DNA of 64,000 nucleotides from assembly GCF_006542765.1 (NCBI RefSeq), contig NZ_SKCD01000007.1, forward strand, positions 1-64,000, read 5' to 3'. The translations under genes and the position numbers were made by a program. This DNA is from Paenibacillus luteus (GTDB taxonomy: Bacteria > Bacillota > Bacilli > Paenibacillales > Paenibacillaceae). The notes under the pieces are model-generated. The model was given only the letters and a program-made list of their open reading frames with translations. It had not been told where the DNA came from and ran no database searches. Positions 15,528 to 24,622 of this stretch are shown piece after piece (position 1 is the stretch's first letter; every line of letters starts with the position of its first letter).

Positions 15528-16382
15528 TTAGCCTTTGCTTGCTCCGCCAAAGCTGAAGCCTTGGGACATGAATCGCTGACCTATAATATATAGAGCAACT
15601 GCTGGCATCGTATAGATAATCGAGAAGGAAGCCAGCTTACCGTACTGCACAATCCCGTTTTGGCCAAAATATTGATAGATGGCAACAGCGGCCGGAAGCT
15701 TCGACGGGCTTTGCAGCAATATGAATGGAACTAAGAAATTGCCCCAGCTGCCTGCGAATGCAAAGATACCTACTGTAAAAATACCTGGCAGCATAAGCGG
15801 AGTCACAACGAGGCGCATCGTCGTCCAGATTGAAGCTCCATCCACCCATGCCGCCTCCTCTAGCTCCAGCGGAACAGAATCCATGAAGTTTTTCATCATC
15901 CAGATCGAATAAGGCAGCGCGGATGCCGCGAGAAACAAAGTCGTGAACAGGAGAGAATCCTGAATTTTCAAATACAGAAAAAACTGATACACCGGCACCA
16001 TAACAGCGGTAATCGGCAAGCCGGTAGCAAACAAAATAATGTACATAAAAGGGCGCTTGTAGCGCAGCTGATAACGCGATAACGGATAAGAAGCAAGGCC
16101 CGCTACAACAACAACAAGCAGCGCTTGTCCTAACGCCAGAATCAAGCCATTCATAAAAGCTCTTTGATTGTCCGCACTCGACAACGTTGAGGCATAATTG
16201 GCAGCCGTCAAATCTGCAGGCATTCGCAAAGCGAGCGTAGCGCTCCCATCAAAAGACGCAAGCAACAGCCACAGCAGCGGCAACAAAAACAACAGCCCGA
16301 TGATACTCAAAATGATATAAGGAAGCACCCGTGCCAACATATAACGATTAAATTTCGGGCGTTTCCGTACGTTACTGCTCAT
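15528..16382 (-). CDS. carbohydrate ABC transporter permease (MalG/UgpE-like)
   Basis: A permease of about 284 residues with six membrane segments. The ATPase-docking EAA loop reads LEEAAWVDGASIWTTMRLVVTPLMLPG in parts, starting near residue 195. ATG 16382 has GAGGAGG seven bases upstream; an adjacent ATG at 16385 is only four bases away. It would pair with the 16469-17380 permease to form the channel for the sugar bound by the 17454-18827 lipoprotein. No ATPase gene is present, so a shared MsmX-type ATPase from elsewhere is presumed, as is usual in Bacillales. It is the last gene of the mannoside operon. Confidence 0.9.
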   Translation of the reverse strand: MSSNVRKRPKFNRYMLARVLPYIILSIIGLLFLLPLLWLLLASFDGSATLALRMPADLTAANYASTLSSADNQRAFMNGLILALGQALLVVVVAGLASYPLSRYQLRYKRPFMYIILFATGLPITAVMVPVYQFFLYLKIQDSLLFTTLFLAASALPYSIWMMKNFMDSVPLELEEAAWVDGASIWTTMRLVVTPLMLPGIFTVGIFAFAGSWGNFLVPFILLQSPSKLPAAVAIYQYFGQNGIVQYGKLASFSIIYTMPAVALYIIGQRFMSQGFSFGGASKG

Positions 16383-16468
16383 CATTCATCCTCCTCATGT
16401 AGATCATACATAGCATTCATTTTGATTTCCTAGGCACAACTTTAACAGCCTGACCTTAAGCTCATTTT

Positions 16469-17380
16469 CTACAGCTTCACCTTCAACAGCTTCATATACA
16501 GCAAGCTGGCTATGATGCCGATTAAGAGAAGCATCAGTGAAATAGCCGTTCCGTAGCCCAATTGATAATTCACAAAAGCCTGATGATACATGTAAATCGG
16601 CAGTGTCTCGGTTGCATTGCCCGGTCCTCCGCCTGTCAGCGCATAGATGAGCGTAAATGAGCCGAGCGTCTGCAGCGTGACGAGCACCATGTTCGTCACG
16701 ACCGAACCAATGATCATCGGAATTGTAATACGAATCAGTCGCTGCCAGGCGCTCGCTCCATCGATCATCGCTGCCTCTTCTACTTCGCGAGGCACATCGC
16801 CAAGCGCGGCCTGAAAGACCAGCATCGAGAATGCCGTTCCATGCCAAATGTTTGCGAAAATAACGGAAACCATCGGGAATGTATACAGCCATGTTATGGG
16901 CTTCAGCCCGATGCTTTCAATCATTGCATTAGCTGTTCCACTATCGTTAAGAAATGCGAACCATACGAAGGCGCACACCACCTCCGGCGCAACCCAGCCC
17001 GCGATAACAATAGAGCCGATGACACTTCGAAAGGTTCGATTCCGACCATTCATCAGAAATGCAATCAGAAATCCCATGACCTGCTGGCCAATGACTGCGG
17101 AGAACAACAAAAATAGAATCGTGTTAAATACAGATGTACGGAAGGTCGCATCCTGAAACATATTCGTAAAATTTTTAAAGCCAATAAACTCTGTTTGCGC
17201 CGCTGCCGCACCAGTCAAGGACATATTGGTAAAGGCCAAATAAAAAGTTAACAGCGCAGGTACAAAAAAGAACAGCAGGAGCAGCAGCCAGCTAGGGGTT
17301 AAGAACATCGCCGCTCTCCATTGCTCCCCGCTTCCCCGCTTTCTTTTCACTCCCGAACCCCGCGGATTAATCGCTTCCAT
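16469..17380 (-). CDS. carbohydrate ABC transporter permease (MalF/UgpA-like)
   Basis: A 303-residue permease with six membrane helices, beginning after a basic N-terminal stretch (NPRGSGVKRKRGSG). The EAA loop is VEEAAMIDGASAWQRL, followed by RITIPMI. The ALTGGGPGNATETLPIYMY segment is typical of MalF-type CUT1 permeases. ATG 17380 follows AGGAGG by 8 bases; longer in-frame starts lack a site. It acts with the downstream permease and the upstream lipoprotein. The family is certain and the substrate is inferred from the GH125 gene in the same operon. Confidence 0.9.
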   Translation of the reverse strand: MEAINPRGSGVKRKRGSGEQWRAAMFLTPSWLLLLLFFFVPALLTFYLAFTNMSLTGAAAAQTEFIGFKNFTNMFQDATFRTSVFNTILFLLFSAVIGQQVMGFLIAFLMNGRNRTFRSVIGSIVIAGWVAPEVVCAFVWFAFLNDSGTANAMIESIGLKPITWLYTFPMVSVIFANIWHGTAFSMLVFQAALGDVPREVEEAAMIDGASAWQRLIRITIPMIIGSVVTNMVLVTLQTLGSFTLIYALTGGGPGNATETLPIYMYHQAFVNYQLGYGTAISLMLLLIGIIASLLYMKLLKVKL

Positions 17381-17453
17381 CTCGAATCCTCCTGACTGAA
17401 TATAACAAGTAAGGCCGACTGTTAGTAAGCAACAATCGGCCTCCTCCTGCACT

Positions 17454-18827
17454 TTACTTCGCCGTCACTTTTTCTGCGCCAACCGTTCTTTCCACATTTT
17501 TGGCATATTCCTTCATAGCATCCTCTGGAGATAAGCTGCCAGAAGCGACCTTCTCGACCATTTCCTGAATTTGAGTAGATACACCCGGATATTCCGAGTT
17601 GCTAGGACGCACATGTGTGTAAGTAATAAACTCCGCTGCTACGCCGTACAAGGTTCCAGGCTGACCAGTGTACTCCTCATCTGACGCAACATCGGTGCGC
17701 GGCGTCAAGGCGCCATCAAGAATGGCAAACTTTTTATTATTTACCTTATTGGTAGCCATTTGAATAAATTGGAACCCAAGCTCTTTTTCCTTCGACTTTG
17801 CTCCAACGCTTAATGTCCAGCCTCCGGACATCGACGTGAAGCCTGGCTCCTGTCCGTTCTGCGTCGGCATTTTCACGAAGCCGTACACATCAAGCGCTTC
17901 CGGCCATGGCTTGCCGCCGTTCTCTGCCCAGTTGCCTGTAAGCCAATTGCCGTTCAGCACAATCGCAACCTTCTGGTTAGGCATCAAGTCGGTTTCTAGC
18001 ACTTGCCCTGCTTGGGAGGTCAATACTTGCGACAGCTTCGGTCCCATGCCTTCGGAATAAATACTATTAATAAATTGAAGAGAGCTTAGCATGCCAGGGC
18101 TTTGCGTTACCCATTTACCGTCTTCGTAAAGCGTGTTATCCGTACCGTAAAGCAGCATTTCGAGCGTCTGCATCGTAGTTGCTTCCTGGCCTGCTTTGCC
18201 AGAATTCATCCAGAACGGAATAATATCCGGAAGCTTCTCTTTAATGATGCGCGAAGCGCTCAGAATGTCATCCCAACTCTTCGGCTCCCATGGAACAGGA
18301 AGTCCCGCTTGCTTGAACAGCTCTTTATTGTAGTAAAGCCCACGAACATCAGTAGAGAACGGAACGCCGTATATGCTGTCGCCCTTGCCCGTTACTGCAG
18401 CTTTGATGCCATCGTTGAAATTGCTCCAATCTGACCACGAAGCAACGTCAAGCGGCTCGAGATAACCCGCTTCGCTATCTGCGTTAATCATAAACGAATC
18501 CTCTGCAAGCACCTCTGGCGACGTTTTTCCATCCATCATCAGCAATGGGATTTTCGTTGCATACTGCGAGCCTTCGATCGGCTGAAGCTCAACCTTCACA
18601 CCCGGATTGGCTGCCTCAAACTCAACCTTCACATCAGCGAGCCATTTGCCCCAGTTATCGGTCTCATTCCATTTGCCGTAGGCGACCTTGACAGTCTTTG
18701 TCGCTTGTCCGCCAGCATTGGCCTGATTGCCTGCCGAATCGCTTGTACCCGTATTCCCTGAGCATGCCGCTGTCAGCACCGTTAATGCCGCAATTGTACC
18801 TGCCAACCACTTTTTTGTCCCTGTCAT
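17454..18827 (-). CDS. extracellular sugar-binding lipoprotein (CUT1 family)
   Basis: A 457-residue lipoprotein with signal peptide and lipobox LTAACS (Cys about 22), a low-complexity Gly/Ser/Asn linker, and a family-1 solute-binding domain (VKVAYGKWNETDNWGKWL; IYGVPFSTDVRGLYYNKELF; VAIVLNGNWLTGNWAENGGK as separate motifs). ATG 18827 follows GGGGAG. The gene lies between GH125 and the two permeases, so its ligand is probably an alpha-1,6-linked mannooligosaccharide or an N-glycan fragment; this is an inference from the neighbouring enzyme. Confidence 0.9.
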   Translation of the reverse strand: MTGTKKWLAGTIAALTVLTAACSGNTGTSDSAGNQANAGGQATKTVKVAYGKWNETDNWGKWLADVKVEFEAANPGVKVELQPIEGSQYATKIPLLMMDGKTSPEVLAEDSFMINADSEAGYLEPLDVASWSDWSNFNDGIKAAVTGKGDSIYGVPFSTDVRGLYYNKELFKQAGLPVPWEPKSWDDILSASRIIKEKLPDIIPFWMNSGKAGQEATTMQTLEMLLYGTDNTLYEDGKWVTQSPGMLSSLQFINSIYSEGMGPKLSQVLTSQAGQVLETDLMPNQKVAIVLNGNWLTGNWAENGGKPWPEALDVYGFVKMPTQNGQEPGFTSMSGGWTLSVGAKSKEKELGFQFIQMATNKVNNKKFAILDGALTPRTDVASDEEYTGQPGTLYGVAAEFITYTHVRPSNSEYPGVSTQIQEMVEKVASGSLSPEDAMKEYAKNVERTVGAEKVTAK

Positions 18828-18895
18828 GCTACTCGCTCCCCTTTGTTGTTCGTTTACCCAGCAGAATTGTACTAAAATTCTTTGTTGTTCCTCTA

Positions 18896-20215
18896 TTAGA
18901 CAGGCTTCATGCCTGATGGAACCTTGAATCCGCAATACACCAATATAAGCTCGCTGAACAGCGAATTGGCCCAGGAAAACCATTCACGCGTATATTCTGC
19001 AGGGTTGTCTTTATGAAACCCTTCATGCAGAAAATCCGTTCCTGCATCCGTATGCTCCAGCACAGACAGCAATCGATCAACCTCAACTTGATCACCCGAT
19101 GTCAACGCTTGCATCGCCAGCGAAATATGCCAAATGTAATCCTCTGGCGTATGTGGACTGCCGATTCCTTCAGCTGCGATTCCACGGAAGAAATACGGAT
19201 TCTGTTCACTCAGTACAAAACGGCGCGTGTTCAAGTAAATCGGATCATCGATCGAGCAATAGCCGAGATACGGCAGCGAGAGCAAGCTTGGCACATTGGC
19301 ATCATCCATCAGGTTATAACCGCCAAGGCCATCCGTCTCGTAAGCGTACATGCGACCGAATTCACTATGCTCAATAGACGCATAAGCCTCAATACCTGCT
19401 TCAATTTCCTTGCGTAATGACGCAGCTTCGTTAGCAAGCCCTTCTTCTCCCATGACTTCCCGGGCAATCTCCTCCATATAATTCAGCACTACGACAGCAA
19501 ACATATTGGAGGGTATCAAGTAGCCGTAAGTGCAAGCATCGTCGCTCGGTCGGAAGCCTGACCAGGTCATGCCCGTCACTGCGCTTGGATTGCCCTTGCC
19601 TTGGTGAGGCAATGTATCTGACGCCGGGCAGTCTTTGCGTTCAAAGCGATATGTCGAAGCCTCATCATGATTTTGCTCGATTGTCCATATTTTTAATATG
19701 ATGCGACATGCTTCCAGAAATAATTCATCGAATTGGGACGTACGCCCTGTCGTTTTCCACAATAGATAAGCAAGTTGCAGTGGATAGCAGAGTGAATCAA
19801 TCTCATATTTACGCTCCCAAAGCCAGTCGTTCATTTCTGTTAAATCGTTCTGATGCCCCATGCCATTAGCGCTCTCATTAAAAGCATTGGCATACGGGTC
19901 GAGGACAATATAGTGAAGCTGCCGTCTGACAACGCCTTCAATCATGTCTGCGAGCTCCGAATCTTGCTCTGCCAATATCAGATATGGCCGCACCTGAGCT
20001 GCCGAATCTCTGAGCCACATCGCCGGAATATCTCCCGTAATGACAAATATCGTATTGTCGGACTGTGGTCGCAAGGTCGTCGTCAACGTATTGGTATAAC
20101 ATTTGGTAAACATGCGAGCCAGCTTCGGACGATCTCTGAGCTTGTTCTCTACTGCCCTTATCAATGACTGCACCGATACGGGCAGCGACTTTGTTAATTC
20201 TGTCATCTCCTGCAT
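18896..20215 (-). CDS. GH125 exo-alpha-1,6-mannosidase
   Basis: A 439-residue glycoside hydrolase of family 125. Diagnostic blocks are GDIPAMWLRDSAAQ (about 60-73), ANGMGHQNDLTEMN, WERKYEIDSLCYPL (about 131-144), TGMTWSGFRPSDDAC (about 214-228) and YGYLIPSNMFA. GH125 enzymes are inverting exo-mannosidases that release mannose from non-reducing alpha-1,6-mannosides. No signal peptide is seen, so it would act in the cytoplasm on oligosaccharides imported by the ABC system downstream. ATG 20215 and 20206 are alternatives. It is the first structural gene of the operon, with the promoter at 20253-20281. Confidence 0.92.
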   Translation of the reverse strand: MQEMTELTKSLPVSVQSLIRAVENKLRDRPKLARMFTKCYTNTLTTTLRPQSDNTIFVITGDIPAMWLRDSAAQVRPYLILAEQDSELADMIEGVVRRQLHYIVLDPYANAFNESANGMGHQNDLTEMNDWLWERKYEIDSLCYPLQLAYLLWKTTGRTSQFDELFLEACRIILKIWTIEQNHDEASTYRFERKDCPASDTLPHQGKGNPSAVTGMTWSGFRPSDDACTYGYLIPSNMFAVVVLNYMEEIAREVMGEEGLANEAASLRKEIEAGIEAYASIEHSEFGRMYAYETDGLGGYNLMDDANVPSLLSLPYLGYCSIDDPIYLNTRRFVLSEQNPYFFRGIAAEGIGSPHTPEDYIWHISLAMQALTSGDQVEVDRLLSVLEHTDAGTDFLHEGFHKDNPAEYTREWFSWANSLFSELILVYCGFKVPSGMKPV

Positions 20216-20223
20216 TCCTCTCT

Positions 20224-20238
20224 GTTAAGCGCTTTCAT
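20224..20238 (-). promoter_or_regulatory. cre-like site
   Basis: The minus strand reads TGAAAGCGCTTAAC, close to the Bacillus catabolite-responsive element consensus TGAAARCGYTTWCW. It lies just downstream of the predicted start of the GH125 operon, a position typical for CcpA repression. It differs at the last two consensus positions, so it is only a candidate. Confidence 0.45.
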
Positions 20239-20252
20239 TAGTTCGTAAATAG

Positions 20253-20281
20253 ATATTAATACATATTATATGTTATGTCAA
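20253..20281 (-). promoter_or_regulatory. sigma-A promoter of the mannoside operon
   Basis: On the minus strand TTGACA (20276-20281), a 17-base spacer and TAATAT (20253-20258). The -35 overlaps one copy of the TGACATAACA operator motif, and the start point would lie just above the cre-like site. Confidence 0.7.
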
Positions 20282-20319
20282 TATATCATATTATATTTTT
20301 TTATTAAAATGACATAACA
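20271..20319. promoter_or_regulatory. pair of TGTTATGTCA operator half-sites in inverted orientation
   Basis: TGTTATGTCA at 20271-20280 and its complement TGACATAACA at 20310-20319 flank an AT-rich centre. A third copy is at 21665-21674 upstream of the GntR-type regulator gene. Distribution at both promoters of the cluster suggests these are the regulator's binding sites. One copy overlaps the -35, consistent with repression. Confidence 0.55.
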
Positions 20320-20336
20320 ACATAGCAACATAAAAA

Positions 20337-20378
20337 TAGTCCTTGTTTGTCACAGGAGACAAACAAGGACTATTTGTT
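20337..20378 (-). terminator. intrinsic terminator after the GntR-type regulator gene
   Basis: A perfect 14-pair stem (20337-20350 with 20359-20372) and an 8-base loop. The minus strand continues with TTTTTA. It separates the regulator transcript from the mannoside operon. Confidence 0.75.
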
Positions 20379-20414
20379 AAACCAGCTTTCAATCTATTCT
20401 ATAAATGCCAGCCA

Positions 20415-21596
20415 TTACACCTGTACGTTCATTGGCTCGGGGGCCGGACCTGTCGATTTACCGGTTATAAGTGTGGCATTCAAGGAAATTTTGCCCGAGA
20501 TAACTTCCCCTTCAATATGCTTCAGCACATGGTTGACCGCAAGCTTCCCTATCTCCTTCTGCTGCTGCTGCAAATGAGTAAATGGATAGAGAGCTGAGGT
20601 GCTCGGCGGACTATCGAAGCAAATGACAGATAATTGCTTTGGAATTTGCATACCCAGCTTCTCGATCGCTTCCTTGGCGATAAGAGCCAGCTCATATTCC
20701 ATAGCAAACAGTGCAGTAACCTGCGGATGGTCCCGCAGCATGCGTTGAACCATATCCACATTTCTGTCAATCGATGTTGACGCCGGTTCGTCGCTCACAC
20801 TCCAGTTCATATCGGTAAGCCAGGATGAGCGATCAAGCAGGATGCCCCGTTCGGCATGCGCCTGAACGAAGCCTTCAATTCTTTCTTCAATAGCTACATT
20901 ATCCGTCACTCTTGAGGCCAGCAGCCCAATATGGCGATGACCGTAATTAAACAGATGCTGTACGCCATTGCGCGTGGCTTCCACATTATCTGTACTTATT
21001 GCGGTCGTATCCGTCCACTTCATATAACGGTCAACGAGCACATGCGGAAATTTGTCGATGACAAGCCTGAGAATTTCCGGACTGAAGTTCTGTCCCCTTG
21101 TCGGATAGATAATTAAGCCGTCCACTCCGTATTCACGCAGCATACGGATCGCTTTCTCTTCTACTTCAGGGCGCGAGAAGGAAAGGCGCAGCAGGATATA
21201 CACACCAAGCGCCTGCGCAGTACGCTCCATCTCGGCCAGCATTTCCTTGCCGTAGCTATCGCTGAAATCCTCCATAATCACCCCGAGCACCATCTGCTTC
21301 GGACGAGACACAGTCAGGGCTTGCTCAAGAACGCTCGGCACTTCACCTGGTCTGAAGGGGGGCTTATGCTCGATCACGAATGAGCCCCGACCAGGCTGGC
21401 GCATAATAATGCCATCCTGCACGAGCATATCCAGCGCTTTCTTCGAGGTGATTCGGCTTACAGAGAATTCCTCCATCAGCTCTTTCTCTGAGGGGATCCG
21501 CTCTCCCACCGAATACTCGCCAACTAGGATTTTCTCGCGAAGCAGAAGGTACATTTGTTCATATCTTGGCTTCAACATATTCATGCCTTCCATCAT
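20415..21596 (-). CDS. GntR-type winged-helix regulator with LacI-like sugar-binding domain (AraR-like)
   Basis: A 393-residue regulator. An N-terminal GntR winged helix (about residues 10-75: YSVGERIPSEKELMEEFSVS, then MLVQDGIIMRQPGRGSFV) is joined to a periplasmic-binding-protein-like effector domain (about 100-385: LGVIMEDFSDSYGKEMLAEM, GVDGLIIYPTRG, NVEATRNGVQHLFNYGHRHIG in parts). This is the AraR architecture. It probably represses the mannoside operon directly downstream and is released by an imported sugar. GAAGGTGA precedes the ATG cluster at 21596. Its own upstream region has a TGTTATGTCA copy, suggesting autoregulation. Confidence 0.9.
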   Translation of the reverse strand: MMEGMNMLKPRYEQMYLLLREKILVGEYSVGERIPSEKELMEEFSVSRITSKKALDMLVQDGIIMRQPGRGSFVIEHKPPFRPGEVPSVLEQALTVSRPKQMVLGVIMEDFSDSYGKEMLAEMERTAQALGVYILLRLSFSRPEVEEKAIRMLREYGVDGLIIYPTRGQNFSPEILRLVIDKFPHVLVDRYMKWTDTTAISTDNVEATRNGVQHLFNYGHRHIGLLASRVTDNVAIEERIEGFVQAHAERGILLDRSSWLTDMNWSVSDEPASTSIDRNVDMVQRMLRDHPQVTALFAMEYELALIAKEAIEKLGMQIPKQLSVICFDSPPSTSALYPFTHLQQQQKEIGKLAVNHVLKHIEGEVISGKISLNATLITGKSTGPAPEPMNVQV

Positions 21597-21664
21597 ATAG
21601 TCACCTTCAGCATTGGATTAGTCATTCTGAAATTAGTTTACGTATATATCAACCTAGTATACTA

Positions 21665-21674
21665 TGTTATGTCA
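21665..21674 (+). promoter_or_regulatory. third TGTTATGTCA operator copy
   Basis: The ten-base motif shared with 20271-20280 and 20310-20319 lies about 70 bases upstream of the GntR-type regulator gene. It fits autoregulation by that protein. Confidence 0.5.
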
Positions 21675-22103
21675 TTTATTGAAAGGTTATTCTATTAGAA
21701 GATCAGCTATTCTCGCTACTTTATGATGTTCCTCAACAAAAATAACGCCTCTTCAAGAAGCGGCATAACGATTGTTTATATTTTATCCTATTACAGGGAA
21801 CTACGCTATCTCTAGAGCTCAACTACTTATTTAAGCCAGATAACCGCAAAAATATTGCCAAGCATACAACCGATGGGAATTCAGCCCTTGGACTCTTTGA
21901 AGTAAAGAAACCAAGAAAAATGAGCATATTCAGATGAATACGCTCATTCATAACAATTGTATCTGAAGTTTCCTGCAAATCTTGTGACTGGATATAGGTA
22001 ACCTTCCTAAAATATAAAGCGTCATTATGAAACAGCGGCCTTTCAAGGAAACATGTGTGTATGGGGTTAGAAAATATAAAGAACCGGGAAGTCAGCATCA
22101 ACC
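21675..22103. other. intergenic stretch without a recognisable gene
   Basis: About 430 bases of AT-rich sequence between the regulator promoter and the katA terminator. A minus-strand open frame (21823-22101) has no convincing ribosome site or recognisable domain. I see no RNA motif here. Confidence 0.4.
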
Positions 22104-22146
22104 ATAAAGGCCCGTGAACTCCACAATTGTTAAGAGCTCACGGGCT
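22104..22146 (-). terminator. intrinsic terminator after katA
   Basis: A 12-pair stem with one mismatch (GCCCGTGAACTC at 22110-22121 with GAGCTCACGGGC at 22134-22145). The minus strand continues into CTTTAT. It ends nine bases before the catalase stop codon, as read in plus coordinates. Confidence 0.75.
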
Positions 22147-22154
22147 TAACACAC

Positions 22155-23609
22155 CTATTCCTGAGGCATATACTTGCGGATGTCCACCTCAAGTGCTTGG
22201 GATAGCTTCATCCCGAGCGTACGATCGGCTCGGAAGAAATTGCAAATCGCGCGCAGCCGGATATCGTCATTCGTTTGCTTAAGCTCACCAATCAGGTTTG
22301 CGAGCAAGTTGGCTTGCTGCTCTTCGGGTAACGAGCGGTATCGGTCGCCAGCTTGGGTAAAATCATCGGTTTTATCAATCTTTTGGCGGCCAGCCGCCCC
22401 TTGGAGCGGAACATAGGAGTCCGTATGAGACTCTGATTCTCTCGGGCTCTCCGATGAGCTGTTCGGCTCATAATTGACCGTGGACGGATTAGCATGCATG
22501 GTCATCGCACCATCCCGTTGATGATTGCGAACAGGCGCATAAGGACAATTAACCGGGATATGCAAATAATTGGACCCGAGGCGATAACGCTGCGTATCCG
22601 GATATGAGAATAGCCTGCCCTGAAGCAGCTTATCCTCAGATGGCTCAATGCCTGGCACCAATGAGCTTGGTGAAAAGGCTGACTGCTCCACCTCGGCAAA
22701 ATAATTGACCGGATTGCGGTTCAAGGTCATCGTTCCTACCTGTTGCAGCGGGTACATATCCTCTGGCCAGACCTTCGTCGGATCAAGGGGATCAAATGCG
22801 TACCTGTCCACGTGTTCTGTCGGCATCAACTGAACGTGCAGCTCCCATTCGGGATAGTTGCCTAGCTCAATCGCATCATGCAAATCGCGGGTTGCATGAT
22901 TAAAGTCCTTGCCCTGCATCTCACTGGCTTCAGCTGCTGTAAAGTTACGCACCCCTTGCTTAGACTTCCACTGGTATTTTACATAGGTCGGCTTTCCAAC
23001 ATCATTGATCCACTTAAAAGCATGTACGCCGAAGCCGTCCATTTCGCGATATGTGGCTGGTGTCCCGTCATCCGAGAAAAGCCAAGTCAGCATATGCGTC
23101 GATTCCGGGGAAAGCGTCATGAAATCCCAATAGCGCGCCGGATCTTGAAGGTTCGTATGGGGAGCTGGCTTCAGAGAATGAACCATGTCCGGAAACTTCA
23201 TCGCATCACGAATGAAAAACACGGGCAAATGGTTACCTACAATATCGTAGTTGCCTTCCTGCGTATAAAATTTAACCGCGAAGCCGCGCGGATCGCGAGC
23301 CGTCTCAGGTGAGCCCGTACCGTTGATAACAGTAGAAAACCTTACAAACACCGGTGTCTCTGTACCAGTTTCCTGCATGAAATGAGCCCTCGTATGGCTC
23401 GTCATGCTTACCTGGGTACGGAATACTCCATGTGCCCCAGCGCCGCGGGCATGAACGACTCGCTCCGGAATCCGCTCTCGGTCGAAATGGGCCAGCTTCT
23501 CAAGCAAATGGTAATCCTCTATTAAAGCGGGTCCGCGCTGTCCTGCTGTACGTGAGCTCTGATTATTGCCAACGGGCGTTCCTAAATTAGTGGTCAGGTA
23601 GTTTTCCAT
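22155..23609 (-). CDS. katA: vegetative catalase KatA (clade-3 small-subunit haem catalase)
   Basis: A 484-residue monofunctional haem catalase that converts hydrogen peroxide to water and oxygen in the cytoplasm. The distal-site block FDRERIPERVVHARGAGAHG (His at about 54) and the proximal haem-ligand motif RLGSNYLHIPVN (Tyr at about 336) are intact, as are NNQSSRTAG and GNHLPVFFIRDAMKFPD. Length fits the small-subunit class. GAGGTG precedes ATG 23609. A PerR-box-like site lies 29-43 bases upstream, and perR is the second gene further up, so induction by peroxide is expected. Confidence 0.96.
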   Translation of the reverse strand: MENYLTTNLGTPVGNNQSSRTAGQRGPALIEDYHLLEKLAHFDRERIPERVVHARGAGAHGVFRTQVSMTSHTRAHFMQETGTETPVFVRFSTVINGTGSPETARDPRGFAVKFYTQEGNYDIVGNHLPVFFIRDAMKFPDMVHSLKPAPHTNLQDPARYWDFMTLSPESTHMLTWLFSDDGTPATYREMDGFGVHAFKWINDVGKPTYVKYQWKSKQGVRNFTAAEASEMQGKDFNHATRDLHDAIELGNYPEWELHVQLMPTEHVDRYAFDPLDPTKVWPEDMYPLQQVGTMTLNRNPVNYFAEVEQSAFSPSSLVPGIEPSEDKLLQGRLFSYPDTQRYRLGSNYLHIPVNCPYAPVRNHQRDGAMTMHANPSTVNYEPNSSSESPRESESHTDSYVPLQGAAGRQKIDKTDDFTQAGDRYRSLPEEQQANLLANLIGELKQTNDDIRLRAICNFFRADRTLGMKLSQALEVDIRKYMPQE

Positions 23610-23637
23610 CGTAGCACCTCTTCATTGGTTTATATAT

Positions 23638-23652
23638 TTAGACTTGATCTAA
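23638..23652. promoter_or_regulatory. PerR-box-like site upstream of katA
   Basis: TTAGACTTGATCTAA is a 7-1-7 inverted repeat in the form of the PerR consensus TTATAATNATTATAA. It shares TTAGACT with the site upstream of perR at 25022-25036. Confidence 0.6.
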
Positions 23653-23788
23653 ATCTCTAAACCAATCATAGCGGATAGCCGAAGGGCTGTCATGAATAGA
23701 CTATGAATGAACAATGAATGTTTCATGAAGAGGTCACTGCGCAGCCGCTTCATATCGGAGCAAGATGCTGATCAATGAGCGATCCCTC

Positions 23789-24622
23789 TCAGTCGCGAAG
23801 ATCCGCAAGCCGGTAACCTACACCGCGAACGGTCACGATATATTTAGGTGCCACCGCGCTGTCTTTCAATTTTTTGCGCAAGCTCTTAATATGGGCATCC
23901 ACCAGATTGCTGCCGCCATAGAAATGTAGTCCCCATACCGTGTCCAGAAGCGATTCCCGCGTGAGTACGGAACCATCAGATGACATAAAATGCAGAAGAA
24001 GATCATATTCCGTCTTCGTCAGCTCAACGCGCTGCCCAGCTCGGTCAACCGTCATTTTCTTAAGATCAACAGAAATATCTTTAAATGTACGCATGTCGCC
24101 CATAGCCCCAGCGTTGCCCGCTATAGCTGGTCGGCCTAGAAGCATTCGGTTGATTTGTTTGACTGCCTGCTCCGGCTTAGCCGGCCACACTAGCAGTTCA
24201 GCCGCCCCCAGCGCAAAAGTACCGCGCGTATCATACGATTTCTGATCCAGCAGAATCAAGACCGGAACTGCGTGCAAATCCGCGGATTCAAGCAGCTCGG
24301 CTCCAGCCTGTAAAGTATTTCCCGCAACCGCATGAAGGACAGGAATGGCATCGTAGACAAGCAGCTCCGGCTGAAGACTTTGCAGCATGCTCTTATTAAA
24401 ATCATGCAGCGAAAATACGTCAAAGCATTCCGAAGATAATGCAATGAGCAGGCTTTTGACACGTTCGGGAAAAGGACTGATGATCATGACCCGCTGCGTA
24501 ATCGAGCAGATCATGCCATTCTGCAGCAACTCTTCCTCCGTGTAGCTCAAGGTTTCATCCGCCGCGTGCAGCGGATCTGCTTCGTTTGAAGCAGCAGGGT
24601 TTAGGCTTCCTTCGTCGCGCAT
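23789..24622 (-). CDS. OmpR/PhoB-type winged-helix regulator with degenerate receiver domain
   Basis: About 277 residues. The C-terminal trans_reg_C winged helix (about 175-275: VELTKTEYDLLLHFMSSDGS, VLTRESLLDTVWG, LVDAHIKSLRKKL, IVTVRGVGYRL) is clear. The middle part (about 45-165) resembles a receiver: LLVYDA supplies the phospho-acceptor-like Asp and WPAKPEQ the Lys-Pro, but the acidic pair that follows beta-1 is missing (MIISPFPERV). No histidine kinase gene is adjacent. ATG 24622 follows GAGGGGG by 10 bases and overlaps the perR stop by 22 bases, indicating coupled expression. It probably acts in the peroxide response with PerR; the target is unknown. Confidence 0.82.
   Translation of the reverse strand: MRDEGSLNPAASNEADPLHAADETLSYTEEELLQNGMICSITQRVMIISPFPERVKSLLIALSSECFDVFSLHDFNKSMLQSLQPELLVYDAIPVLHAVAGNTLQAGAELLESADLHAVPVLILLDQKSYDTRGTFALGAAELLVWPAKPEQAVKQINRMLLGRPAIAGNAGAMGDMRTFKDISVDLKKMTVDRAGQRVELTKTEYDLLLHFMSSDGSVLTRESLLDTVWGLHFYGGSNLVDAHIKSLRKKLKDSAVAPKYIVTVRGVGYRLADLRD

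Noticed and set aside
15368..15550. A 60-codon ORF overlapping the end of the sugar permease gene
   Set aside because: It runs through the operon's terminator hairpin and has no ribosome site or family.
21823..22101. A 92-codon minus-strand ORF
   Set aside because: No ribosome site, no recognisable domain, low-complexity hydrophobic composition in AT-rich intergenic DNA.
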